Of a DNA stretch of 64,000 bases, positions 7,919 to 16,472 are shown in pieces. Position numbers and translations under genes: made by a program. The DNA comes from an uncultured Oscillospiraceae bacterium. GTDB lineage: Bacteria > Bacillota > Clostridia > Oscillospirales > Oscillospiraceae. Within the stretch, counting starts at the first letter, position 1; each line of letters opens with the position of its first letter. The notes below the pieces were generated by a model. The model made no database searches and was not told the DNA's origin. It saw only the letters and a program-made list of their open reading frames with translations. The DNA lies in contig CANQMW010000011.1 in the NCBI GenBank assembly GCA_947625045.1, positions 1 through 64,000 on the forward strand, given 5' to 3'.

Positions 7919-8346
7919 GGCGCGTCCTCCAAAAGGCCCCCGGCGGCCAGACCCGCCAGCCGCCCGCTGGACCAGGCCCACTGCAGGTTATAGCCTCCGC
8001 AGTCCCCGTCGATGTCCAGCACCTCGCCGCAGGCATAGAGCCCCGGCACCAGGCGGCTTTCCATGGTCTCAGGGTCGAACCCGGCGGTCTCCACGCCCCC
8101 GGCGGTGACCTGGGCGTCGTCGAAGCCCAGCGTGCCCGTGAGGGGCAGCTCGTAGCGGGTGAGGGCCTCCGCGATCTGTTCCAAGGCCCGGTCGGACAAT
8201 GCCCACAGCCGGGCTTCCAGGGGGATGCCCGCCCGGCGGAGAGCCGCCCGGGCGATCGAATTATGTAAAGCACCGCTCAGGATGTTTTCCGCCTTTTGGT
8301 CGGAAAAATCGTCTCTCTTGGCGGCAAGATATTCAATTATGTCAAC
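6860..8346. repeat. Cluster of TTATGTNAAC motifs
   Basis: Exact copies lie at 6860-6869 (complement), 7123-7132 (complement), 7360-7369 and 8337-8346, with a one-mismatch copy at 8261-8270. All are inside the two flavoprotein genes, in both orientations and with unrelated flanks. See findings. Confidence 0.7.
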
Positions 8347-9147
8347 TTCATCCATCTCCGGCAGCAGCCGCAGGCACAGGACATGCCCCGGCCCCGCCAG
8401 GGAGGCGGCCCGGGAGATGTCATAGGCCCCTGGGCCGCTGACGCCGTAGTCGGTGAACTGGACCTCTCCGCGGGCGGCGGCCAGTATCTCCCCGTCCCGT
8501 TCCAGGGTGAGGCCCGCCTGGGTGCGCACGCCCTTCAGGGGCCGGGTCCAGGTGTTGTCGGTCTTGAGCTGCACCAGGGAGGGGTAGAGCTCCGTCCGCC
8601 GGTGGCCGAAGAATGCCAGCAGGTCGTAGCCCAAGCTGACGCCGCCGAGGCGTGCTCCGGCGGCCCCGCCGCAGGCGATGATGAGCCTGTCCGCGGTGTA
8701 TTCCTCCCCCAGCTGGCCGGTGAGGAGGAAGCGGCCGCCGGTCTTCTCTGCCCGGACGATAGTCGAGGCGCAGGCGGTCTCGCCGCCCCGGGCCTCCAGG
8801 GCCAGGCGCAGCACGTCCACCACGCTCCCGGCGGTGTCCGAGAGGGGATAGACCCGCCCGGAGGGCTCCGCCGTGGTGACGAGCCCCAGGGAGGCGAACC
8901 AGCGCAGGGTGGCCTCCGGCCCGAAGCGGTAAAGGGCCGGACCGGCGAAAGCCGGGTCCTGGCCGTGGTAGTTGTCCAGAGACGCGCCCATATTGGTCAG
9001 GTTGCAGCGGCCGTTGCCGGTGGCCAGCAGCTTCCGGCCCACCCGGTTCTGCCGCTCGAAGACCGTGACATGATTGTCCAGGCTTTCCCGGGCGGCCAGC
9101 GCGGCGGCCAGCCCCGAGGCGCCCCCGCCGATGACGGCGATGTCCAT
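7915..9147 (-). CDS. NAD(P)/FAD-dependent oxidoreductase, BaiN/HI0933 family
   Basis: This is a 410-residue flavoprotein. The FAD-binding motif GGGASGLAAALAA is at residues 7-19 and the family signature ATGNGRCNLTN is near residue 42. The C-terminal DIDGDCGGYNLQWAWSSGR region closes the FAD site. Homologues include the bile-acid locus protein BaiN and many proteins of unknown role, so the reaction cannot be assigned. It overlaps the next flavoprotein gene by 4 bases, so the two are probably co-translated. One exact copy (8337) and one near copy (8261) of the TTATGTNAAC motif lie within it. Confidence 0.92.
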   Translation of the reverse strand: MDIAVIGGGASGLAAALAARESLDNHVTVFERQNRVGRKLLATGNGRCNLTNMGASLDNYHGQDPAFAGPALYRFGPEATLRWFASLGLVTTAEPSGRVYPLSDTAGSVVDVLRLALEARGGETACASTIVRAEKTGGRFLLTGQLGEEYTADRLIIACGGAAGARLGGVSLGYDLLAFFGHRRTELYPSLVQLKTDNTWTRPLKGVRTQAGLTLERDGEILAAARGEVQFTDYGVSGPGAYDISRAASLAGPGHVLCLRLLPEMDEVDIIEYLAAKRDDFSDQKAENILSGALHNSIARAALRRAGIPLEARLWALSDRALEQIAEALTRYELPLTGTLGFDDAQVTAGGVETAGFDPETMESRLVPGLYACGEVLDIDGDCGGYNLQWAWSSGRLAGLAAGGLLEDAP

Positions 9148-9198
9148 GTGGATCCCTCCAAACTATTATCTGACCGACGGGCGGTGAGTTTCTGTGCT

Positions 9199-9330
9199 GG
9201 CCGCCCTATGCCAGTCCGACGCCCGGCGGGAGCCGCCAGTGTGCCGGATGCGGTTGGTGAGCGTAGCGAACTTTAGCAGCAGGCATACTGTCGGGCCCGT
9301 CCGGGCAAAACCTGCATTGTGCTTGGGCGG
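9199..9330 (+). repeat. Dispersed repeat, long form (copy A)
   Basis: This noncoding repeat is bounded by GGCCGCCC at one end and GGGCGG at the other. Its core is CGGTTGGTGAGC followed by GCGAACTTTAGC. It is closely matched, inverted, by 55262-55386. A shorter related form lies at 44079-44180 and 55160-55261. It sits between the stop of the 9356 gene and the start of the 9147 flavoprotein gene. Confidence 0.8.
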
Positions 9331-9355
9331 CCCATATGAAAAACGGACGAGGGGT

Positions 9356-9565
9356 TCACCTTCGTCCGTAATACCTGTCGATCTGACGCTGCTCGTCGTT
9401 GATGAGCCACCGGGTGGCGAACAGGAGCCTGTCGGAGTAATAGCCCACCCGCCGGCGGTGGAAAAACTGCTTGGGGTCGTTGAGGAAGTCGGATACCTTT
9501 TCGCCCCGGACCATGCGCTTCGCGTCCCGCAAAATGCGCTTTTCCGTGGATATCTGCCGTGCCAT
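9356..9565 (-). CDS. Small basic protein, unknown function
   Basis: This encodes 69 residues, strongly basic, with many Arg/Lys and Tyr and no membrane segment or signal peptide. AAGGGGG lies 9-10 bases before the ATG, which supports real translation. It stands alone between the riboflavin transporter and a dispersed repeat. I do not recognise a domain; the charge pattern would suit nucleic-acid or ribosome association, but this is a guess. Confidence 0.65.
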   Translation of the reverse strand: MARQISTEKRILRDAKRMVRGEKVSDFLNDPKQFFHRRRVGYYSDRLLFATRWLINDEQRQIDRYYGRR

Positions 9566-9666
9566 GGCGTCCGCCCCCTTTCCGCCGCTATGATAGCATG
9601 GCAGGCCACAAAAGTCAATGCCGCCCCCGTTTTGGCGGGAGCGGCATGACGTTAACGCGGTACGCT

Positions 9667-10347
9667 TTACAGCACGCCGAGGAGCACCAATATCAGCAGC
9701 ACGCCGGTGGCTACCAGGGCCACGCCCAGGATGAGCGCGCCGGTGTGGACCTTGCCGGTGCCGCCGGAGCCGGAGGATTCCTCCACCAGATGGGCCTTGC
9801 GCAATGCGGTGACCACGGGCTTATAGAGCAGCAGTGTGAGGCCCGCGTTGATGGCCCCTTTCACCAGGTTGAAGGGGAGAAACAGCGTGGGCAGCATGGA
9901 GGCCACCACCTCCCGGGGCACGCCCTGATAGAGGGGGGTCACGATGTAGTTCCAAAGGCACATCATGGCGGCCATCACCGCCACGCCGGCGGCCAGGCTG
10001 CCGATGGCGCCCTTCATGCTGTGGGCCTTTTTGTAGATGAGGGCCGCGGGCACGGCGAAGGAGCAGGTGGATACCACGTTCATGAGAAAGCCCACAGGGC
10101 CGGTGCTGGACACGGTGAGCATCTCCACGAAGCTGACGATGACGGAGATAATGACGGCGGTGAGGGGCCCGAAGATGAAGCCGCCTATGACCACGATCAC
10201 GTCCTTGGGGTCGTAGCTGAGGATGCCCTGCACGGCGGGGACTACCTGGCCGATGAGCATGGCCGCGTAGGCCACGGCGCAGAGCATGCCCACGGTGGCG
10301 GGCCGGCGGGCGCTGGCATGATGGGTGTTGACGGGGTTGCTGTCCAT
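9667..10347 (-). CDS. ribU: Riboflavin ECF transporter substrate-binding component
   Basis: This is a 226-residue membrane protein with about six helices, matching the S component of energy-coupling-factor vitamin transporters. It has the RibU-like stretch DPKDVIVVIGGFIFGPLTA and the C-terminal LPFNLVKGAINA. The substrate is assigned mainly because the leader contains an FMN riboswitch with a terminator directly before the ribosome site. The shared EcfA/EcfA'/EcfT energising module is not in this window. The C-terminal Ser/Gly-rich linker and extra last helix (residues about 190-226) extend beyond the usual S-component length. Confidence 0.92.
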   Translation of the reverse strand: MDSNPVNTHHASARRPATVGMLCAVAYAAMLIGQVVPAVQGILSYDPKDVIVVIGGFIFGPLTAVIISVIVSFVEMLTVSSTGPVGFLMNVVSTCSFAVPAALIYKKAHSMKGAIGSLAAGVAVMAAMMCLWNYIVTPLYQGVPREVVASMLPTLFLPFNLVKGAINAGLTLLLYKPVVTALRKAHLVEESSGSGGTGKVHTGALILGVALVATGVLLILVLLGVL

Positions 10348-10363
10348 GGAAGGATACCTCCTG

Positions 10364-10409
10364 AAAAAATATTGACGCCTGGAAGCCCGTGTGCCTTCCA
10401 GGTGTCAAT
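10364..10409 (-). terminator. Riboswitch expression-platform terminator
   Basis: On the minus strand, a 15-bp stem (10395-10409 with 10371-10385, one mismatch or G-U pair) is followed by six T residues at 10364-10369. The ribU ribosome site AGGAGG begins immediately afterwards. This is an OFF-type transcription terminator downstream of the FMN aptamer. Confidence 0.88.
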
Positions 10410-10469
10410 ATGGGGCCGCGTTCCATGGGCGCGGGCAAGGCCCGCCGCCATTAGCAGCGCCGCTCAACA

Positions 10470-10594
10470 CATCTTCTTCCATCCAGACTGTCACTGTCGG
10501 TCCCGGAGTTCCACCGGGTCAACGCACAATACGAATACCATACGCTCGCGGACTGTACCGCCGATCGGGAATTTCACCCTGCCCTGAAGACATC
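10470..10594 (-). promoter_or_regulatory. FMN riboswitch aptamer (RFN element)
   Basis: The conserved RFN blocks are present in order on the minus strand: TTCAGGGCAGGGTGAAATTC, then CCGATCGGCGGTA, AGTCCGCGAGC, TTGACCCGGTGGAA, CCGACAGT and ACAGTCTGGATGGAAGAAGA. The element lies between a sigma-A promoter and the terminator before ribU. FMN binding should shut off riboflavin uptake. Confidence 0.96.
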
Positions 10595-10617
10595 GTTGCT
10601 TTTCAGTTGTCGGCTAT

Positions 10618-10646
10618 ACTATAGCACCATCGGTCAGGCAATGCAA
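10618..10646 (-). promoter_or_regulatory. Sigma-A promoter for riboswitch-ribU transcript
   Basis: On the minus strand, -35 TTGCAT (10641-10646) and -10 TATAGT (10618-10623) are separated by 17 bp. Transcription would start about 20 bases before the aptamer. Confidence 0.75.
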
Positions 10647-10658
10647 TACCAAAAATCG

Positions 10659-11693
10659 TCACAGCGCGGCAATGTCTTTCTTGAGGGCCTCCACCTCCTC
10701 CGGGAGGGTGGACCAGCTGACGCAAAAGCGCACGCAGTCGTGGGTCTCATCCACCAGGTGGTCCGGCTCGAAGACGTATTTCTTCTCCAGAACGGCCAGC
10801 TGCTCTTTCGTGAGGATGAAAAACTGCTGATTGGTGGGGCTGTCCATGTAGGAGGGGATGCCTCGGGCCTCGAAGGCGGCCTTCAGGTCCATGGCCATCT
10901 CCACCGCCCGGCGGGTGATATCGAAGTAGAGCCCGTCATGGAAGAGGGTATAGAATTGCAGGCCCAGCAGCCACCCCTTGGCCAGCATGGCGCCGTTCTG
11001 CTTGATGAAGTTGCGGAAGCAGGGCTTCAGCTCGGGGTTCAGGATGACCATGGCCTCGCCGAAGAGGGCCCCGCACTTCGTCCCGCCGATGTAGAAGATG
11101 TCCGCCAGCCGGGCGATATCCTTGATGGTCACGTCCCCGCCCGCGGCGGCCAGGCCGTAGCCCAGCCGGGCCCCGTCGATAAAGAGGTACAGCCCGTATT
11201 CATCGCACACCGCACGGATGTCGGTCAATTCATTAAGGGAGTAGACCGTGCCGTACTCGGTGGGGAAGGAGATGTAGACCATCTTGGGCTGGGTGATGTG
11301 CTCCTGGATGGGGCTCACCCGGTATTCCTCCGCCACGGCGGCGATCTGCTCTGCCGTCAGCTTCCCGTTCTCCGCCGGGAGGGTGAGGATCTTGTGGCCG
11401 CCGTGCTCCACCGCGCCGGTCTCATGGGCGTGGATGTGGCCGGTGACGGGGCTGATGACGGATTGATAGGCCCGCAGGCAGGCGGCGATGGCGGTGAAGT
11501 TGGCCTGGGTGCCGCCAATGACGAAATGCACGTCCGCGTCGGGGCGGCCGATGGCCTTTTGTATCTCCGCGGCGGCCTTTTCGCACCAGGGGTCGATGCC
11601 GTAGCCATTGTAGCTGGTGTCATTCGTCTCGGCCAGGGCCTTCAATATAGCGGGGTGGGCGCCCCGGCTGTAGTCGTTGTTGAAGCGGATCAT
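10659..11693 (-). CDS. Threonine aldolase / beta-eliminating lyase family PLP enzyme
   Basis: This is a 344-residue fold-type I PLP enzyme resembling low-specificity L-threonine aldolases. HIHAHETGAVE stacks on the cofactor, FIDGARLGYGL provides the PLP aspartate (near residue 173), and YIGGTKCGALFG provides the Schiff-base lysine (near 206). The expected reaction is cleavage of L-threonine or allo-threonine to glycine and acetaldehyde, though related enzymes act on other beta-hydroxy amino acids. The start is the ATG at 11693, since AAAGGAG precedes it; the upstream in-frame GTG would overlap that site. It is a single gene with its own promoter. Confidence 0.9.
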   Translation of the reverse strand: MIRFNNDYSRGAHPAILKALAETNDTSYNGYGIDPWCEKAAAEIQKAIGRPDADVHFVIGGTQANFTAIAACLRAYQSVISPVTGHIHAHETGAVEHGGHKILTLPAENGKLTAEQIAAVAEEYRVSPIQEHITQPKMVYISFPTEYGTVYSLNELTDIRAVCDEYGLYLFIDGARLGYGLAAAGGDVTIKDIARLADIFYIGGTKCGALFGEAMVILNPELKPCFRNFIKQNGAMLAKGWLLGLQFYTLFHDGLYFDITRRAVEMAMDLKAAFEARGIPSYMDSPTNQQFFILTKEQLAVLEKKYVFEPDHLVDETHDCVRFCVSWSTLPEEVEALKKDIAAL

Positions 11694-11726
11694 GGCATCT
11701 CCTTTTGTCACATGGTATCGACTGCC

Positions 11727-11755
11727 AGTATAGCACGTCCCGCCCCGTCAGGCAA
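11727..11755 (-). promoter_or_regulatory. Promoter of the aldolase gene
   Basis: On the minus strand, -35 TTGCCT (11750-11755) and -10 TATACT (11727-11732) have a 17-bp spacer and lie about 35 bp before the start codon. Confidence 0.7.
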
Positions 11756-11803
11756 TCGTGGTTTTTGCCAGTTGGCGCTCATAAACCCTGTGCGGTTTTA
11801 CCG

Positions 11804-11831
11804 TTGCAATCAAAGAAAAATCTGATATACT
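11804..11831 (+). promoter_or_regulatory. Promoter of the lipoprotein gene
   Basis: -35 TTGCAA (11804-11809) and -10 TATACT (11826-11831) have a 16-bp spacer and lie 45 bp before the ATG at 11876. Confidence 0.65.
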
Positions 11832-11875
11832 ATATCTTGTGATTTTATGTGACGACATACCCCGGAGGTAACGCG

Positions 11876-12358
11876 ATGCGACACGGAAAGGCTCTGTGCC
11901 TGGCGCTGGCCATACTCTTTGCGGCGTTGTGCGCAGGGTGCGGCGGCGGACAGCTCATGTCCGATCTGGACACCCTGTCCCATATCGACCTGGGCCAGGT
12001 GCTGGATGAGGCCATGGACGTGGACCGCAGCAACCAGCCGTCGCGGGCGCCCGCCCTGCCTCAGGCAGCGGAGGACGATGCCCGAAGCGCATTCGCCGCC
12101 GACGGCGACGCCTATCGGGGGGAGGACGGCAGCGTGCTCACCGTCCGGGCTGACGGCACATGTGTCTACGCCGTGCCCGCAGGGCCCCTGGGCGGGGACG
12201 AGAACGGCCAGCTCATCTTTGAGGGCACGGTGACGGACGGCGCCGTCACCTTCACACGCCTGAGCTATTTCGGTATGGACATCACGGCCCTGGCCCAGCA
12301 GGCGGGATTGGACGCCGCCCACTGGGAGGCGGACGCCGCGGCACTGTACGGCCGGTGA
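11876..12358 (+). CDS. Predicted lipoprotein, unknown function
   Basis: This 160-residue exported protein has a short basic N-terminus (MRHGK), a hydrophobic core, and a lipobox-like LCAGC with the acceptor cysteine near residue 22, followed by Gly-Gly-Gly. The mature part is acidic. It has a repeat-poor beta-rich C-terminal half (DGSVLTVRADGT, GQLIFEGTVTDGAVTF) of the kind seen in small extracytoplasmic beta domains. The ATG at 11876 follows CGGAGG at good spacing. No recognised family. Confidence 0.8.
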   Translation: MRHGKALCLALAILFAALCAGCGGGQLMSDLDTLSHIDLGQVLDEAMDVDRSNQPSRAPALPQAAEDDARSAFAADGDAYRGEDGSVLTVRADGTCVYAVPAGPLGGDENGQLIFEGTVTDGAVTFTRLSYFGMDITALAQQAGLDAAHWEADAAALYGR

Positions 12359-12430
12359 AAAAATGGACTTTACCCGGGTCAATATCTCCAGCGGCAACGG
12401 GATATAATAAAATGCAGAGGTGACACAGCT

Positions 12431-14812
12431 ATGACGTATCACAGAGAATTCGCCGCGACGCCGGACATGCTCCGCAGAATGGACATGTACTGGCGTGCCG
12501 CGAACTACCTCGCCGCCGGGCAGCTGTATCTGCTCAGCGATCCCCTGTTGAAAAAGCCCCTGACAGAGGCCAACTTTAAGCACAAGATCGTGGGCCACTG
12601 GGGCACCGTTCCCGGACAGAACTTCATCTATACCCACTTAAACCGCGTCATCCGGGCCTATGACCTGAACATGATCTACCTGTCCGGCCCCGGCCACGGG
12701 GGCAACGGCATGGTGGCCCAGGACTGGCTGGACGGCAGCTACACCGAGGTCTATCCCAACATCACCCGGGATGAGGCGGGTATGGAGAAGCTGTTCAAGC
12801 AGTTCTCCTTCCCCGGCGGCATCCCTTCCCATGTGGCCCCGGAGACCCCGGGCTCCATCCATGAGGGCGGCGAGCTGGGCTACTCCCTGGCCCACGCATT
12901 CGGCGCCGTCAGCGACAACCCCACCCTGATCGCGGCGTGCGTGGTGGGCGACGGCGAGGCCGAGACCGGCCCGCTGGCCACCTGCTGGCACCTCAATAAA
13001 TTCTCCGACCCACGGTCCGACGGCGTGGTGCTGCCCATCCTGCACCTGAACGGCTACAAGATCGCGAACCCCACCGTCCTCTCCCGCCTGCCCCATGACG
13101 AACTGAAGAAGTTCTTCGAGGGCTGCGGCTGGACCCCCATCTTCGTGGAGGGCGACGATCCCGCCAAGATGCACCCGGCCATGGCCAAGGCCCTGGACAC
13201 CGCCATCCGCTCCATCCTGAATGCCCAGGAGAAGGCCCGCCGGGAGGACGACGGCTCCCGTGTGGCCTGGCCCATGATCGTGCTGCGCACGCCCAAGGGC
13301 TGGACCGGCCCCAAGGAGGTGGACGGCCAGCGGATCGAGGGCACCTTCCGGGCCCACCAGGTCCCTATCAGCGCCGACACCGAGGAACACCGCCGCATGA
13401 TCGAGCAGTGGCTGAAGAGCTACCACCCCGAGGAGCTGTTCGACGAAAACGGCGTGCCCGTGCAGGAGCTTTTGGACCTGCCCCCCAAGGGCAACGCCCG
13501 TATGGGCGCGAACCCCAACGCCAACGGCGGCCTGCTTCTCCAGGACCTGCGCATGCCCGACTTCCGGGACTACGGTATCGACCTGCCCGCTCCCGGCGCC
13601 GTGGAGGCGGAGGATATGCGCAAGCTGGGCGAGTTCGTCCGGGATATCTATAAGCTGAACGAAGAGCAGCGCAACTTCCGGGTCTTCGGACCGGACGAGA
13701 CCATGTCCAACCGCCTGGGCCCCGTATTCGAGGTCACGGGCCGGGACTGGAACGGCGAGGTCTATCCCGACGACGAGTTTTTGTCCCAGGACGGCCAGGT
13801 GATGGACTCCTTCCTCAGTGAGCACGTGTGCGAGGGCATGCTGGAAGGGTATCTTCTCACCGGGCGGCATGGCTTCTTCAACTCCTATGAGGCCTTCATC
13901 CGTATCGTGGACAGCATGGTCTCCCAGCACGCCAAGTGGCTGAAGGTCTGCAACCAGCTTCCCTGGCGGCAGAAGATCGCCTCCCTCAACTACGTGCTGG
14001 CCTCCAATGTCTGGCAGCAGGACCACAACGGCTTCACCCATCAGGACCCGGGCTTCCTGGACCACGTGGCCAACAAGAAGGCGGACGTGGTACGGCTGTA
14101 CCTGCCCCCCGATGCCAACTGCCTCTTAAGCGTTTTTGACCACTGCATCCGCAGCCGCAACTACGTGAACGTGGTGGTGGCCAGCAAGCACCCCCGTCCC
14201 CAGTGGCTGACCATGGAGCAGGCCGTGAAGCACTGCACCGAGGGCATCGGCATCTGGCAGTGGGCCTCCACCGACGCCTGGGCGGAGCCGGACATCATCA
14301 TGGCCTGCTGCGGCGACACGCCCACCTTGGAGACTCTCGCGGCGGTGACCATCCTCCGCGACGCCTTCCCGGAGCTGAAGATCCGGGTCATCAACGTGGT
14401 GGACCTGATGCGTCTTCAGTCCGACGCCCAGCATCCCCACGGTCTGCCCGACCGGGACTACGACATGCTGTTCACCGTGGATAAGCCCATCGTGTTCGCC
14501 TTCCACGGCTATCCCAGCCTTATACACGAGTTCACCTACAAGCGCAAGAACAAGAACCTGCACGTGCGCGGCTATATCGAAGAGGGAACCATCACTACGC
14601 CCTTCGATATGCGGGTGCTCAATAACATCGACCGGTACCACCTGGTGCTCACCGCATTGCAGAACCTGAGCTGCCTGGGCAACCGCAGCGCGGCCCTGGC
14701 CCAGCAGATGCGGGATAAGCTGGTGGAGCACAAGCAGTATATCGCCAAGTACGGCGTGGACCTGCCGGAGGTCGCGGAATGGAAATGGACCCCGGCCAAG
14801 GGCAACGAGTAA
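12431..14812 (+). CDS. xfp: Phosphoketolase (xylulose-5-phosphate/fructose-6-phosphate)
   Basis: This 793-residue TPP enzyme cleaves xylulose 5-phosphate, and often fructose 6-phosphate, with phosphate to give acetyl phosphate plus glyceraldehyde 3-phosphate or erythrose 4-phosphate. Full family length is present. Recognisable blocks are SGPGHGGNG (near residue 77), [15 protein letters not shown] (near 150), and the cofactor-binding [10 protein letters not shown] (near 174). The C-terminal block ([19 protein letters not shown]) is also typical. Acetyl phosphate would feed acetate kinase for ATP, but no ackA or pta is in this window. AGAGGTG precedes the ATG, and a TATAAT at 12403-12408 may be its -10 box, without a clear -35. 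Confidence 0.97.
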   Translation: MTYHREFAATPDMLRRMDMYWRAANYLAAGQLYLLSDPLLKKPLTEANFKHKIVGHWGTVPGQNFIYTHLNRVIRAYDLNMIYLSGPGHGGNGMVAQDWLDGSYTEVYPNITRDEAGMEKLFKQFSFPGGIPSHVAPETPGSIHEGGELGYSLAHAFGAVSDNPTLIAACVVGDGEAETGPLATCWHLNKFSDPRSDGVVLPILHLNGYKIANPTVLSRLPHDELKKFFEGCGWTPIFVEGDDPAKMHPAMAKALDTAIRSILNAQEKARREDDGSRVAWPMIVLRTPKGWTGPKEVDGQRIEGTFRAHQVPISADTEEHRRMIEQWLKSYHPEELFDENGVPVQELLDLPPKGNARMGANPNANGGLLLQDLRMPDFRDYGIDLPAPGAVEAEDMRKLGEFVRDIYKLNEEQRNFRVFGPDETMSNRLGPVFEVTGRDWNGEVYPDDEFLSQDGQVMDSFLSEHVCEGMLEGYLLTGRHGFFNSYEAFIRIVDSMVSQHAKWLKVCNQLPWRQKIASLNYVLASNVWQQDHNGFTHQDPGFLDHVANKKADVVRLYLPPDANCLLSVFDHCIRSRNYVNVVVASKHPRPQWLTMEQAVKHCTEGIGIWQWASTDAWAEPDIIMACCGDTPTLETLAAVTILRDAFPELKIRVINVVDLMRLQSDAQHPHGLPDRDYDMLFTVDKPIVFAFHGYPSLIHEFTYKRKNKNLHVRGYIEEGTITTPFDMRVLNNIDRYHLVLTALQNLSCLGNRSAALAQQMRDKLVEHKQYIAKYGVDLPEVAEWKWTPAKGNE

Positions 14813-14826
14813 TTTAATTTTGATTT

Positions 14827-14853
14827 GCCCCGCAGCCCATGGGGCTGCGGGGC
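14827..14853. terminator. Hairpin after phosphoketolase (possible weak terminator)
   Basis: The 12-bp G+C stem GCCCCGCAGCCC/GGGCTGCGGGGC has a 3-base loop but lacks a following T run. It may attenuate rather than end transcription into prmA. Confidence 0.5.
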
Positions 14854-14889
14854 TCATTATATGCGAGGCTTTTTAAGGAGAGAGCGTTT

Positions 14890-15807
14890 TTGTCGAATTG
14901 GTTAGAGGTGTCCGTGCCGGCTCATGGGGACCCGGAGGGCATGTGCGAAAAGCTGTCCGGCATGGGGCTGGAGGGCTTCGTGATAGAGGATGAGCGGGAC
15001 TTCCAGCAATTCCTGGAGAACAACACCCAGTACTGGGACTTCGTGGACGACGGCCTGGAGAAGGCCATGTCCGGGGCCAGCCGGGTGAAGTTCTGGCTGG
15101 CGGATACCGACGAGAGCCGGGCCATCGTGGCCCAGCTCTATGAAAAGGGCTTCCAGCCCGAGAGCCACGCCGTGGCGGACGAGGACTGGGAGAACAACTG
15201 GCGGGACTACTATAAGCCCGTGGAGACCGGGGAGAAGCTGGTCATCGTGCCCCAGTGGCAGGACTATGACGGGGACCGCACCCCTGTAAAGCTGGACCCG
15301 GGGCTCCTGTTCGGCACCGGGGACCATCCCACCACGAAGATGTGCCTTTCCGCCGTGGAGAGGTACGCAGGCCCCGGCAAACGGGTGCTGGATATCGGCT
15401 GCGGCAGCGGCATTTTGGGCATCGCCGCGGCGGTGCTGGGCGCCGGGCCCATCACGGCGGCGGATGTGGATGAAAAGGCCCCGGACATCGTCCGGGACAA
15501 CGCGAAATTGAATGGCGTGGAGGACGCCTTCACCGTCCACGTGGGCGACGTGATCGCGTCGGCGAAGCTGCGGGAGAAGCTGGGCGCCGGCTATGACCTG
15601 GTGCTGGCCAACATCGTGGCGGACGTGATCGTGCCCCTGGCACCATATGTGCCGGGCTTTCTCGCGGAGGGCGGCGTGTTCGTCTGCTCCGGCGTCATCG
15701 AGGGCCGGGAGGGGGACGTAGCCGCCGCTATTCGTGACGCGGGCATGGAGATAGCGGAAGAACTGCATCAAGAGGAATGGTATTGTTTCGTATGCACAGT
15801 GAGATAA
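14890..15807 (+). CDS. prmA: Ribosomal protein L11 methyltransferase
   Basis: This 305-residue SAM-dependent enzyme methylates ribosomal protein L11. The SAM motif VLDIGCGSGILGIAAA is near residues 166-181, preceded by the PrmA-typical DPGLLFGTGDHPTTKMCL block. LANIVADVIVPL is the catalytic-side motif. The start is read as TTG at 14890 (MSNWLEVSV...), because AAGGAG ends 9 bases before it. The more distal in-frame ATG lies inside the hairpin after xfp and has no ribosome site. The 3' end overlaps the HAD hydrolase gene. Confidence 0.93.
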   Translation: MSNWLEVSVPAHGDPEGMCEKLSGMGLEGFVIEDERDFQQFLENNTQYWDFVDDGLEKAMSGASRVKFWLADTDESRAIVAQLYEKGFQPESHAVADEDWENNWRDYYKPVETGEKLVIVPQWQDYDGDRTPVKLDPGLLFGTGDHPTTKMCLSAVERYAGPGKRVLDIGCGSGILGIAAAVLGAGPITAADVDEKAPDIVRDNAKLNGVEDAFTVHVGDVIASAKLREKLGAGYDLVLANIVADVIVPLAPYVPGFLAEGGVFVCSGVIEGREGDVAAAIRDAGMEIAEELHQEEWYCFVCTVR

Positions 15808-16415
15808 AAGACGTGGTATTCGATATGGGCCAGGTGCTCATCCGCTTCGACCGGGAGGCCATCATCGGCCGCCTGGGCCTGGGGCCGGAGGATGAGAAGA
15901 CCCTCATGAGGGAGGTGTTCCTGTCCAAGGAGTGGGAGCTCATGGACTGGGGGGAGCTTACCGACGAGCAGGCCGCGGAGAGCATATGCGCCCGGCTCCC
16001 GTCCCGGCTCCATGAGCCGGTGCGGCAGATCGTCCTGCACTGGGATGAACCCATCGAGCCCATGCCGGGCATGGCGGGGCTGGTGGCGGAGCTGAAGGAG
16101 GCCGGCTACGGCGTCTACCTTCTCTCCACCGCCAGCCACCGGCAGCCTAAGTACTGGCCCCGGGTGCCCGGGGCGGAGCTCTTCGACGGGGGCGTCGTCT
16201 CCGCCGGGATAGGGTACGTAAAGCCCGAGCGGCAGATGTATGAGACCCTTTTGGAGCGCTACGGCCTCAAGGCGGAGGAGTGCTTCTTCATCGACGACAC
16301 GCCCCTCAACGTGGTGGGAGCCATGCGCTGCGGCATGGACGGCGCGATATTCCATGGCGACATGGCGGAGCTCCGCCTACATATGCGAGGAGCAGGGATA
16401 AGAGTTCGGGCGTAA
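15792..16415 (+). CDS. HAD-superfamily hydrolase, YihX-like
   Basis: This is a 207-residue haloacid-dehalogenase-type phosphatase. Motif I is FDMGQVLIRFD, with the nucleophile Asp followed by M-G as in YihX-like sugar phosphatases. A threonine-type motif II lies in LLSTASHR, motif III lysine is in GYVKPERQMYE, and motif IV is FFIDDTPLNVVGA. The likely reaction is dephosphorylation of a sugar phosphate. The start is uncertain: ATG at 15777 is too close to the AGAGGA site, and ATG at 15792 is rather far. I prefer 15792 because it gives the family's N-terminus. It overlaps the end of prmA by 16 bases. Confidence 0.88.
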   Translation: MHSEIKDVVFDMGQVLIRFDREAIIGRLGLGPEDEKTLMREVFLSKEWELMDWGELTDEQAAESICARLPSRLHEPVRQIVLHWDEPIEPMPGMAGLVAELKEAGYGVYLLSTASHRQPKYWPRVPGAELFDGGVVSAGIGYVKPERQMYETLLERYGLKAEECFFIDDTPLNVVGAMRCGMDGAIFHGDMAELRLHMRGAGIRVRA

Positions 16416-16421
16416 CGCCTG

Positions 16422-16466
16422 ATAATACAACACCGCCTCCCCGATAGGGAGGCGGTGTTGTATTAT
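16422..16466. terminator. Bidirectional intrinsic terminator
   Basis: A perfect 20-bp stem (16422-16441 with 16447-16466) has a 5-base loop and A+T-rich ends on both sides, between convergent genes. A TTATGTNAAC motif (16463-16472) overlaps its right end. Confidence 0.92.
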
Positions 16467-16472
16467 GTCAAC

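Noticed and set aside
9166-9618. Small proteins encoded by the dispersed repeat (also near 44023 and 55325)
   Set aside because: The frames exist because the repeat is G+C-rich. They start and stop outside the repeat in unrelated sequence and lack ribosome sites.
12638-14065. A 475-codon antisense frame in phosphoketolase
   Set aside because: Shadow of a highly biased gene; no recognisable domain or ribosome site.
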